64,000 nucleotides of DNA from BOG-908 sp963848205. GTDB taxonomy: Bacteria > Pseudomonadota > Alphaproteobacteria > Acetobacterales > Acetobacteraceae. The notes under the pieces were generated by a model that was not told the DNA's origin, searched no databases, and worked only from the letters and a program-made list of their open reading frames with translations. The stretch is from assembly GCA_963848205.1 (NCBI GenBank), contig CAWKCV010000003.1, positions 1,240,001 to 1,304,000 on the forward strand, written 5' to 3'. Positions 34,118-43,170 of the stretch are shown here, one piece after another. The position numbers and the translations under genes are program-made. Numbering within the stretch: position 1 is the first letter of the stretch; every line of letters begins with the position of its first letter.

Positions 34118-35764
34118 TCAATCCTTGTGCAAAAACGCATGCACCGCCTGCACCACCACCGATCCCTCGCCAACACCCGAAGCCACCCGCTTCACCGACC
34201 CTGACCGCACATCACCCACCGCATAAATTCCCGCCTTGCTCGTGGCAAAAGTAGAATCCGGTGCATGCCCATCCGCATCGCGCCCCGTCAGCACGAACCC
34301 CCTCTCATCCAAGTCCAGACACCCTTGTAACCATTCCGAATTCGGTTCCGCCCCGATCATCGCGAACACATTGCCTACCGCATGCGTCTCGCTCTTCCCG
34401 TTCCGCCGATCCGTCCACGTCACCTCCCGCAGATACTCATCGCCCGCCAACCCGGTAATCTCCGTGCAAGTATGCAACTTTATTCTGTCCGACGTCTCGA
34501 TCCGCCGCACCAGGTAATCGCTCATCGTCTCCGCCAAACCTTCGCTGCGCACCAGCATGTGCACGCACTTCGCATGTCGCGACAAAAACACCGCCGCCTG
34601 CCCGGCCGAATTTCCGCCGCCCACGACCACAACTTCCTCACCACGGCACAACGCCGCCTCCATACCCGTCGCCGCCCAATGTATCCCCTGACCCTCGAAC
34701 CGCTTGCACTGATCTATCTCGAGCGTCCGATACCGCGCCCCCGTCGCCACCACGATCGCGCGCGCCTGCACCGCCTGCCCATCCTCCAGCTCCAGCCGGA
34801 ACGGATGCGCCGCGCAGTCGATCCGCGCCACCCCACGCGACACCGCCAATCGCGCCCCGAACTTCTGCGCCTGTATCTGCGCCCGCGCCGCCAACGCCTG
34901 CCCCGAAATCCCTGTGGGAAATCCGAGGTAATTCTCGATCTTCGACGACGTGCCCGCCTGCCCGCCCGGCGCCAGTTTCTCGACCGTCAGCGTGCTCAAT
35001 CCTTCCGACGCCGCATAAACCGAGGCCGCCAATCCGGAAGGTCCAGCCCCCACCACAACCACATCGAACACGCGCTCAGGATCGAGCCGCTCCGTCATCC
35101 CCAACTCGTCGGCCAACTGCTCGATGCTCGGCCGCCGCAACAATCTCTCACCCGGCGCCACCACCACCGGCAACTGCTCCGCACTCACCTCGAAACATTC
35201 CAGAAAACCCTCCGCATCCGGATCGTGCGAGGTATCCAGCAAGCGCAGCGGATACCCGTTGCGCGTCAAAAACGTCTGCAGCGCCAGCGTCTCTCCCGAA
35301 TTACCCGGCCCCACCAGCACCACCCCGCCATGCGAATGGCTGATCATCCCCGTCCGACGCAGGATGAACGCCCGCATCATGATCTCGCCGATATCGGCTT
35401 CCGTGCTCGCCAGCCGGCGAAAATCCGCCCGCTTGACCCGAATGACCCGGCAGTCTTCCACTACCCGGCCACTCACCAAAATCTCGCGCTCGTTGAACAG
35501 ATCGAGCTCGCCGGTAAACTGCCGCGCCTCATGCCGCGTAATCGCGTGCGCACGCCCGTGCTCGTCCGTCTCGAAAATCTCGATCGCCCCCGACAGCACC
35601 AGGAACATATCTACGCCCCGCTGCCCCCGCTCAAACACCATCGTGCCCGAAGCCAGGCTTTCCTCGGCGCCATACATCGCCACCCGCGCCGCCATCTCCT
35701 CGCTCAGCCGCGGATAAGTCTGCCCCTCCCGCGCATACGGATCGGCAGGATCGAGCTCGGTCAT
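34118..35764 (-). CDS. Cyclic-nucleotide-domain/thioredoxin-reductase-like FAD oxidoreductase
   Basis: A 548-aa protein; the ATG at 35764 has GAGGG 7 nt before it. Residues 20-130 form a cNMP-binding-type domain (FERGQRGVDMFLVLSGAIEIFE). Next comes a short thioredoxin-like segment (about 145-215), then a TrxR-like FAD/NADPH unit with GAGPSG, APGGQAGTSSKIENYLGFP, VVGGGNSAG and GIYAVGDVR. The redox CxxC of true TrxR is absent, so it cannot reduce thioredoxin the usual way. A regulatory ligand at the cNMP domain is plausible. It converges on the nitronate monooxygenase gene. Confidence 0.85.
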   Translation of the reverse strand: MTELDPADPYAREGQTYPRLSEEMAARVAMYGAEESLASGTMVFERGQRGVDMFLVLSGAIEIFETDEHGRAHAITRHEARQFTGELDLFNEREILVSGRVVEDCRVIRVKRADFRRLASTEADIGEIMMRAFILRRTGMISHSHGGVVLVGPGNSGETLALQTFLTRNGYPLRLLDTSHDPDAEGFLECFEVSAEQLPVVVAPGERLLRRPSIEQLADELGMTERLDPERVFDVVVVGAGPSGLAASVYAASEGLSTLTVEKLAPGGQAGTSSKIENYLGFPTGISGQALAARAQIQAQKFGARLAVSRGVARIDCAAHPFRLELEDGQAVQARAIVVATGARYRTLEIDQCKRFEGQGIHWAATGMEAALCRGEEVVVVGGGNSAGQAAVFLSRHAKCVHMLVRSEGLAETMSDYLVRRIETSDRIKLHTCTEITGLAGDEYLREVTWTDRRNGKSETHAVGNVFAMIGAEPNSEWLQGCLDLDERGFVLTGRDADGHAPDSTFATSKAGIYAVGDVRSGSVKRVASGVGEGSVVVQAVHAFLHKD

Positions 35765-35836
35765 CGTTACACCCTCGTGCCACACGGCGCGGCTTCAGCA
35801 GAAGGCGCGCCGTGGGCCTAGAGTTGCCAAAAGCGA

Positions 35837-35880
35837 GAAAGCAGTCCTTTTTCGAAAAAACGGACCAGAAAACGTTGGCT
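35837..35880 (+). repeat. Hairpin repeat, subfamily A, forward
   Basis: GCAGTCC core with CGAA centre and CGGACCAG; two changes from consensus. It faces the copy at 35921. Confidence 0.8.
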
Positions 35881-35920
35881 CCGCAGTCGCCCGCTCATCC
35901 CGGAGCCGGCGACAGCTTGG

Positions 35921-35966
35921 CAAAAGTTTTTTGCTTCTTTTTTTCAAAAAAGAAGGCCTGTCTTCC
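35921..35966 (-). repeat. Hairpin repeat, subfamily B, reverse
   Basis: AAAAGTTTTTTGCTTC core, GAAGGCCTG; preceded by GGCGACAGC. A mixed A/B facing pair with the copy at 35837. Confidence 0.85.
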
Positions 35967-35988
35967 TTACATCCCCAAGGACCCGCTC

Positions 35989-37155
35989 ATGGACACCCTC
36001 ATCCACCCCCAAGCCCCCTTTACCCTCAGCGCCGACCAGCACGCCATCACCGACATGGCCCGCGCCTTCGCCCGCGACCACCTCGCCCCCAACGCCTTGA
36101 AATGGGACGCCGAAAAACACTTTCCCACCGACGTGATCCGCCAGGTTGCCCCCCTCGGCATGGCCGCCATCTACACATCCGAACGCCACGGCGGCTCCGG
36201 CCTTGGCCGCCTCGACGCTGCCCTCATATTCGAGGCCCTCTCCACCGGCTGCCCCTCCATCGCCGCCTACATCTCCATCCACAACATGGTCACCTGGATG
36301 ATCGACCGCTTCGCCGACGAAGCCCAGCGCGCCGCCTGGATTCCCCGCCTGGCCACCATGGAGCTCCTCGGCGCCTACTGCCTCACCGAACCCGCCTCCG
36401 GGTCGGACGCCGCGGCGCTCACCACCCGCGCCCGCCTCGACGGCTCCGACTACGTACTCGACGGCGTCAAGCAATTCATCAGCGGTGCCGGTGCGGCGGA
36501 CCTCTACCTCGTCATGGCGCGCACCGGCGGCCCGGGTGCGGCCGGCGTCTCCGCCTTCCTCGTCGAGCGCGACATGCCTGGCGTCAGCTTCGGCGCCAAC
36601 GAACGCAAGATGGGCTGGAACGCCCAGCCCACCCGCCAGGTCATCCTCGAAGGCGTCCGCGTCCCCGCCGCGAACCGCCTCGGCGACGAAGGCACCGGCT
36701 TCCGCATGGCGATGGCCGGGCTCGACGGCGGCCGCCTCAACATCGCCGCCTGCTCCCTCGGCGGCGCCCAATCCGCGCTCGAGAAATCGCTCGCCTACAT
36801 GCGAGATCGCCGCGCCTTCGGGCAGAAGCTCACCGAATTCCAGGGCCTGCAATTCCGCCTCGCCGACATGAGCATCGAGCTCGAAGCCGCCCGCTCCATC
36901 CTCTGGCGCGCGGCTGCCGCACTCGACGCCAAACTCCCCAGTGCGCCCATGCTCTGCGCCGCCGCCAAACGCTTCGTCACCGACGCCGGCTTCAACGTCG
37001 CCAACCAAGCCCTCCAGCTTCACGGCGGCTACGGCTACCTCGCCGATTATGGCGTCGAGAAAATCGTCCGCGACCTGCGCGTCCACCAGATCCTCGAAGG
37101 CACCAACGAAATCATGCGCGTCATCGTCGCCCGCACCCTGCTGAAAGCCAACTGA
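35989..37155 (+). CDS. Acyl-CoA dehydrogenase, probably isobutyryl-CoA dehydrogenase
   Basis: A 388-aa flavoenzyme; the ATG at 35989 has AAGGA 7 nt upstream. Family signatures: YCLTEPASGSDAAAL, FGQKLTEFQGLQFRLADM, the C-terminal LHGGYGYLADYGVEKIVRDLRVHQILEGTNEIMR with the usual base-region Glu. The next gene, starting directly after the stop, is 3-hydroxyisobutyryl-CoA hydrolase, so isobutyryl-CoA (valine breakdown) is the likely substrate. Electrons would go to ETF. The specificity is inferred from context. Confidence 0.88.
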   Translation: MDTLIHPQAPFTLSADQHAITDMARAFARDHLAPNALKWDAEKHFPTDVIRQVAPLGMAAIYTSERHGGSGLGRLDAALIFEALSTGCPSIAAYISIHNMVTWMIDRFADEAQRAAWIPRLATMELLGAYCLTEPASGSDAAALTTRARLDGSDYVLDGVKQFISGAGAADLYLVMARTGGPGAAGVSAFLVERDMPGVSFGANERKMGWNAQPTRQVILEGVRVPAANRLGDEGTGFRMAMAGLDGGRLNIAACSLGGAQSALEKSLAYMRDRRAFGQKLTEFQGLQFRLADMSIELEAARSILWRAAAALDAKLPSAPMLCAAAKRFVTDAGFNVANQALQLHGGYGYLADYGVEKIVRDLRVHQILEGTNEIMRVIVARTLLKAN

Positions 37156-38172
37156 TTGTCACCCACCAATGACGTGCTCATCCGCACCGAAGGCCACGCC
37201 GGCCGCATCACGCTGAACCGCCCGAAAGCGCTCAACGCACTCACCCTTCCCATGATCCAGGCCATAGCCGCCGCCCTCTCCACCTGGGCGGACGACCCGC
37301 ATGTCAGCCTCGTCATCGTGGACGGCGCCGGCGACCGCGCGCTCTGTGCCGGCGGCGACATCCGCATGCTCTACGAAGCCGCCCGAACCGGCGACATCCC
37401 CACCGCCCGCGCCTTTTTCGCCGCCGAATACGCGATGAACGCGCAAATCGCCCACTTCCCCAAACCCTACGTTGCCCTCATGGACGGCATCGTCATGGGC
37501 GGCGGCGTCGGCATCTCCGCCCACGGCAGCGTCCGCATCGTCACCGAACGCACCCAACTCGCCATGCCGGAAACCGGCATCGGCCTCTTCCCCGACGTCG
37601 GCGCCACCTGGCTCCTCAGCCGCGACCTCGCCACCGGCCTCCACCTCGCCCTCACCGGCGCCCGCATCGGCCCCGCCGACGCCATCGCCGCCGGCTTGGC
37701 CGACCACCTCCTCGCCGGCGAAACCCTCTCCATCATCGCCACCGCGCTGACCACCTGCCGCACCCGCGCCGACATCGCCCAAATCGTTGCCAGCCAGGCC
37801 CTCCCCACCCCCGCCCCCACCATCACCGAATTCTGGCAACGCGCCTGCTACGGCCAACCCACCATGGAACAAATCACCGTCGCCCTCGCCGACCACGAAA
37901 ATCCCCACGCCCGCGCCGCCGCCGCCGAAATCGCCACCAAATCCCCAACCTCCCTCAAGGTGACACTCCGCGCGCTACAGCAAGCCTCCCGCATGCACAG
38001 CCTCGACGAAGCCCTTACCCAGGAGCTGGTCATTGCAGTAGGTTGCATGCGCAGCCACGACTTCGTCGAAGGCGTCCGCGCCGCGGTGGTGGACAAGGAC
38101 CGCGCGCCGCGCTGGGTGCCGGTGCATCTGACGGAAGTGAGCCACGACATGGTTGAGGCGTATTTTCGCTAG
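37156..38172 (+). CDS. 3-hydroxyisobutyryl-CoA hydrolase
   Basis: A 338-aa crotonase-fold enzyme that releases 3-hydroxyisobutyrate in valine degradation. The TTG start follows the previous stop immediately. The HIBCH signature CAGGDIRMLYE and the GIVMGGGVGISAHG oxyanion loop, then MPETGIGLFPDVGATWLLSR, separate it from ordinary enoyl-CoA hydratases. It forms a two-gene operon with the acyl-CoA dehydrogenase. Confidence 0.92.
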   Translation: MSPTNDVLIRTEGHAGRITLNRPKALNALTLPMIQAIAAALSTWADDPHVSLVIVDGAGDRALCAGGDIRMLYEAARTGDIPTARAFFAAEYAMNAQIAHFPKPYVALMDGIVMGGGVGISAHGSVRIVTERTQLAMPETGIGLFPDVGATWLLSRDLATGLHLALTGARIGPADAIAAGLADHLLAGETLSIIATALTTCRTRADIAQIVASQALPTPAPTITEFWQRACYGQPTMEQITVALADHENPHARAAAAEIATKSPTSLKVTLRALQQASRMHSLDEALTQELVIAVGCMRSHDFVEGVRAAVVDKDRAPRWVPVHLTEVSHDMVEAYFR

Positions 38173-38182
38173 GGAACGCACG

Positions 38183-39349
38183 ATGCGCACTGCAAATTGG
38201 CAAGCCGCACTCGTTGTCCTGGCGCTCTGGACAGGCGCGTCATCTGCTCAACCAGAGCCACTGTCGGACGCTGCAGATAAAGTCATTGCCGTCGCACAGA
38301 ATGCGCATCTCGCCGGCGAGATCGCGCTGACCGACCAAACCGGCGCAATCGTCGATCGCGTCATGGGCTTTGCCGACCGCGAAGCGAAAAAGCCGCACAA
38401 ACTGGGAGAACGCTGGGTTTGGGCGTCTGTCACAAAGCAATTGACGGCCATCCTTGCAATACAGGAAGCTGAGATCGGCAAATTGTCTCTCGATGAAACC
38501 GTCCACACTTACCTGCCCGACTTCAAGGGCCCGAGCGGCAGCCAAATTACCATCCGTGATCTCCTTCAGCATACCTCGGGACTGCCAAATCCCGACAACT
38601 CACCTGCAAATTCAGTCGGCGTTCCCACATTCTATACTGAAACCGGTACACGCACCGACGACAACCAACACGCTCTCGGCTACTGCGCCGGACCGCCGAA
38701 ATCAGCGCACGCCGGTCAATTTTCCTACAACAATTGCGACTACCTGGTGCTCGGTGCCATCCTCGAACGCCTCACGGGCAAATCCTATGCTGCGCTCTTC
38801 GCTGATCGCATCGCCAGCAAACTCGATCTGCTGTCCGTCAGAATGGCACCAGACGGTGCGGAACGCGGTGGCGCTGACACCATTGGCTACATCGATGGCG
38901 GCAAGCGCGCTCCTGCCCTCAACGTCGCAACCTTCGGTGCCGCAGGCGCGCTCACCGGCACAGCATCGGATCTTCTCGCAATCGATCGTGCGCTAGTCGC
39001 CGGCACACTTCTCAAACCCGAGTCCCGCGCAGTGCTTTGGCAAGGCAACCCGAAGCTCGGCTATGAAGCATTGGGAGCATGGTCATTCCCCGCACATCTC
39101 GCCGGCTGTGCCCACCCAGTCGCCCTCATCGAACGACGCGGCGACGTCGGCGGCATCCAGGTCCGCAACGTCATCGCACCTGCCCTCGGCCGCTCGATCG
39201 CTATCTTGATCAACGACGATACGATCGATTTCGGTGAGGTATGGCAAGGCAAAGGCCTGTCGTTCGATCTGCTGTCTGCCGCATTCTGCCAGACACCTCC
39301 TATTAGGACTCATAGCTCATTGGGTCTCCACCGCTACTTGAGCGATTAG
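38183..39349 (+). CDS. Exported serine hydrolase, beta-lactamase fold
   Basis: A 388-aa protein from the ATG at 38183 (AGGGA 7 nt before). Signal peptide to about residue 23 (GASSAQ). Active-site motifs: SVTK (SxxK), HTSGLPNP and YNN (YxN). This is a penicillin-binding-protein-like esterase or peptidase; the substrate is unknown. Codon use is less GC-rich than the valine genes upstream. It is a second member of the family besides the one at 6259, but not a close copy. Confidence 0.82.
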   Translation: MRTANWQAALVVLALWTGASSAQPEPLSDAADKVIAVAQNAHLAGEIALTDQTGAIVDRVMGFADREAKKPHKLGERWVWASVTKQLTAILAIQEAEIGKLSLDETVHTYLPDFKGPSGSQITIRDLLQHTSGLPNPDNSPANSVGVPTFYTETGTRTDDNQHALGYCAGPPKSAHAGQFSYNNCDYLVLGAILERLTGKSYAALFADRIASKLDLLSVRMAPDGAERGGADTIGYIDGGKRAPALNVATFGAAGALTGTASDLLAIDRALVAGTLLKPESRAVLWQGNPKLGYEALGAWSFPAHLAGCAHPVALIERRGDVGGIQVRNVIAPALGRSIAILINDDTIDFGEVWQGKGLSFDLLSAAFCQTPPIRTHSSLGLHRYLSD

Positions 39350-39575
39350 AGTTTACTTTTCTGCTCTTTCGATGGGATTGAAGTACGGCCTGACGCTTGG
39401 AGCTGCAAAGTCTCGCGGATTCGGATTTCTTACAACACTGGCGCGAAAACAAGGATAGCGCCCGCTCCACCAGCTCCGACAACGAAGTCTGGTCGTCCAA
39501 CGCCCGATACTTCGCCCGCCGCATCAACGCCGGCGGCAGATACACATTGAACTGCTGCTTGGCGGCAGCCTCGCT
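39303..39575 (-). pseudogene. Ribbon-helix-helix (antitoxin-like) gene remnant
   Basis: Reads EAAAKQQFNVYLPPALM, then RRAKYRALDDQTSLSELVERAL, the classic pattern of a small CopG/RHH antitoxin. A TAG lies directly upstream in frame with no start codon, and the sequence after ERALS is unrelated. No toxin gene is beside it, and it overlaps the end of the serine hydrolase antisense. It appears to be a decayed fragment. Confidence 0.5.
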
Positions 39576-39710
39576 CTACCCTGGTCCGTCAACTATAAAT
39601 AGCTTGCTAGCATAACACGGCAAACACCAGCCTTAGTGTCCAGGGTCCAACCTCCCTTTCCAAACCCCTTCCAACCGGCCACCTTCCCGGCAAACCCCGG
39701 GAGCTTCGCC
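39576..39710. other. AT-richer intergenic stretch before the aminopeptidase
   Basis: CAACTATAAATAGCTTGCTAGCATAA is clearly AT-richer than its surroundings and may hold a promoter; no firm elements can be named. Confidence 0.35.
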
Positions 39711-42330
39711 TTGCGCCAACACCTGCTGCTCGCCTCCGCCTTGGCCGCCACCATCACCACAGCCCGTGCGGAAGCCCCATTCGCCTTCGACCAGGTGCCA
39801 GGCAAGCTGCCGAAAACGATCGTCCCCGACGCCTATCGCATCGCCATCACGCCCAACCTGATCACCCTCAAGCTTGCCGGCCACGAAAGCATTGACCTGC
39901 ACGTCCGCGCATCCTCGCCGACCATCGTGCTCAACCAAGCCGGGCTGAAGCTGAAAACCGCCTCCCTCGAAGACGGCACGCAGGCCAGCATCGCGCTCGA
40001 CCAGAAAGCAGAGACGGCAACGCTCACCTTTACAAAGCCCATCCCAGTCGGCCGCCACACGCTCGACATCACCTACACCGGCCCAATCCCGAATACGCCG
40101 AGCGGCATCTATTACGACGATTACAAAACCCCCGCCGGCGCCACCAAGCGCATGCTCGTCACCCAGTTCGAAGTCTCCGATGCACGCCGCATGTTTCCCG
40201 GCTGGGACGAGCCGGCATTCAAAGCCACATTCCAATTATCGGTCACCCTGCCGCCCGATCTCGCCGTCGTCTCCAACATGCCCGAGACCGGCAATCACCA
40301 TGAGCACCGCGGCCTGAAAACCACCGAGTTCGCGCCCACGCCGCGCATGTCCACCTATCTCCTGGCCCTGCTCGCCGGCGACATGCAGGCTGTCTCCGGC
40401 ATGGCGGACGGCACGAACATGAGTGTCTGGGCACCATCCGGCGAGCAGGATCAGGGTAATTATGCGTTGCACGCCGAACGCGAGATCCTGCCCTATTACA
40501 ACAGCTATTTCGGCGTAAAATACCCGCTCCCCAAACTCGATCTCATCGCGGTGCCCGGCAATTACGCCGCCGGCGCGATGGAAAACTGGGGCGCGATCAC
40601 CTTCGTCGATGACGTGCTCCTCTTCGATCCGAAAACCTCGGCGCCCAGCACGCGCGAGGAGATCTACGAAGACACCGCGCACGAGATGGCGCATCAATGG
40701 TCCGGCGATCTCGTCACCATGGGTTGGTGGGACAATATCTGGCTCAACGAAGGCTTCGCCACCTGGATGGAGGTCAAAGCCACCGACCATTTCAACCCGA
40801 GTTGGGAAATCTGGCCGCGCCAGCACAGTTCACGTGAACAGGCCATGCGCCTGGACGCGATGCCGACCACCCATCCGATCCAGCAGACGATCCACGACGA
40901 AAGCGAGGCCGATTCCGCGTTCGACGTCATCAGCTACCAGAAAGGCTCGCAGATCATCCGCATGGTGGAGGACTGGATCGGCCCCGATCGTTTCCGCGCC
41001 GGCATGCAGACTTACATGAACGCCCACAAATTCGGCAACGCCACCAGCGCCGATCTCTGGGCCGCCCTGACGGAGGCATCGCACCAGGATGTCGCCAAAG
41101 TTGCCGCAAGCTTCACCGAACAACCCGGAATCCCGCTCGTTCACGTCGCCTCGTCCTGCATCGGCGGCAAACGCCAGGTCACCCTGTCGCAAACCCGCTT
41201 CACCATCCACGACCCGCATCCGGCCGCCCTCACCTGGAGCATCCCCGTCACCATCGGCGGCCCCAACCTCGCGCCTCAACGTGCAATGCTCACCGCGCAA
41301 CCCGCAATACTCGAATTCGGCGACTGCACCTTTCCGCTCAAGGCCAATTTCGGCGAGGATGGCTACTACCGCACGCAATATGACCCGGCATCGCTCCAGG
41401 CGATCCAGCGAGCGATGCCATCCTTTGCACCCGCCGATCGTGCAAACCTGCTCGGCGACCAGTTCGCCCTGTTCGTCGCCGCCAATGCGCCGCTCACCGA
41501 CTACCTCAACCTGCTGACCGCCGATCACGATGAACAGGATATTGCTGTCTGGACCGACACTCTTTCGCATATGCTGCGTCTCAACGCCGCCTTGCTCGGC
41601 TCACCCCTGCAGGACCGTTTCCATCGCTGGGCCGCCGACCTGATCCGCCCAGAAGCACAGCGGCTAGGCTGGGACGCCAAACCGGGTGAATCGTTTCTCG
41701 ACGCATTGCTGCGCCCGCAACTGATCGACGCACTCGGCCGTCTGCGCGACCCGGCAACCATCGCCGAAACACAACGCCGTTTCGCCGCCTTTTTGCAAAA
41801 CCCTGCCGCCCTGCCGCCATCCTTGCGTGATCCGGTCCTGACCATCGTGGGCGAAACCGCCGACGAGAAAACCTGGGACACGCTGCGTCAGCGCGGCATT
41901 CAAGCGACGGGCACGGAAGAAAAACTGCGGTATTTCTTCGCCATGAGCTTCGCGTCCGATCCGAAACTGATTGAGAAAAACGTCGCCTTCACCGAAGCCG
42001 GCGCCATTCCCAACGGCCGCATCCTCGCCTTCCTGACCGCGATGAGCGAGCATTGCGGCAATCCGCAATTGGTCTATCAAACCGTCAAACCACGCGAGAA
42101 GCAGATCACCACGCATCTGCCGCCCGAACTCATTCTCGGAAACGCCGCTGATCGCGGCCGCATTGGGCTCGACCGATCCCGCCATCGCCCGCGATCTTCT
42201 CGCCCAGCCCAGCAGCAATGCCACCAGCGGCATCAAGATCGACGCCGCCCGTGCGGCCAATTCAATCGAAGCCGCGCACGCCCTTCTCTCCCAGGTCGAA
42301 ACCCAGCTTGCCGTCTGGTTGCACGCCTAG
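39711..42330 (+). pseudogene. Exported M1-family aminopeptidase, frame interrupted near the 3' end
   Basis: TTG at 39711 (GGGAG 7 nt upstream) gives a signal peptide to residue 20 (TTARA). It has the exopeptidase loop GAMEN (288-292) and the zinc site HEMAH (324-328) with E347; the ERAP1-like C-terminal domain follows. Near 42147 one extra base shifts the frame. The expected end (LIAAALGSTDPAIARDLLAQ..) lies in the next frame to a TAG at 42328. Unrepaired, the frame runs on into the next gene. The catalytic part is untouched. Confidence 0.88.
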
Positions 42331-42374
42331 CCCGCCACCCGATCTCACCAACTCGCCGTCGAGGAGCCGCCACC

Positions 42375-43170
42375 ATCCACCGCACCACCATCGACGAGCG
42401 CGGCATCGCCACCCTCACGCTCGACAACCCCGCCAAGCATAACGCCTTCGACGACACACTCATCGCGCAACTCACCGCCGAACTCGAGACCTTCGCCGCC
42501 AACCCGGCCATCCGCGCCGTCATCCTCGCCAGCGCCGGCCCCAGCTTCTCCGCCGGCGCCGATCTCGGCTGGATGCAGCGTATGGCCACCTATTCGCACG
42601 AAGAAAACCTGGCCGACGCCGCAGCCCTGGCCCGCCTCATGCGCACGCTAGACCGCCTGCCCAAACCCACCATCGCCCTCGTGCAAGGCCCGGCCTATGG
42701 CGGCGGCGTGGGCCTCGTCGCCTGCCTGCGACGTCGCCATCGCGTCCGAAGCCGCCAAATTCTGCCTCAGCGAGGTGAAGCTCGGCCTCATCCCCGCCGC
42801 CATCTCCCCCTTCGTCATCAACGCCATCGGCGCCCGCCAGGCCCGCCGCTACTTCACCACCGCCGAAATCTTCACCGCGGCAAAAGCTCAGGAAATCGGC
42901 CTGGTCCATGATGTCGTCCCGCCCGACGCGCTCGGGCCGGCCCGCGACCGCATCGTCGACGCCCTCCTGCAAGGCGCCCCGCAGGCCCAGATGGAAGCCA
43001 AATCCCTGGTCTTCCTCGGCGAAGCCGCTCCGCTGACCGACGCACTCTCGACCGAAACCGGCCAACGCATCGCCACGCGTCGCGCCTCCCCGGAGGGCCG
43101 TGAAGGCGTGGCCGCCTTCCTAGAACGCCGCGCCCCCGCCTGGGCACCACCAAGGCCACCACGCACATGA
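42375..43170 (+). pseudogene. Enoyl-CoA hydratase/isomerase family gene, frame interrupted
   Basis: Crotonase fold: LDNPAKHNAFDDTLI, SAGADLGWMQRM, then VQGPAYGGGVGLVA where an extra T at 42723 shifts the frame. The continuation ACDVAIASEAAKFCLSEVKLGLIPA runs to 43170. The SADLGWM pattern resembles methylglutaconyl-CoA hydratases of leucine breakdown, which is tentative. The frame has no ATG, GTG or TTG near the expected start; an AGGAG lies 8 nt before an ATC at 42375. Confidence 0.82.

Noticed and set aside
39636..42911. A 1091-residue aminopeptidase-hydratase fusion
   Set aside because: Result of two single-base shifts; each partner's true end or continuation is intact in the neighbouring frame.
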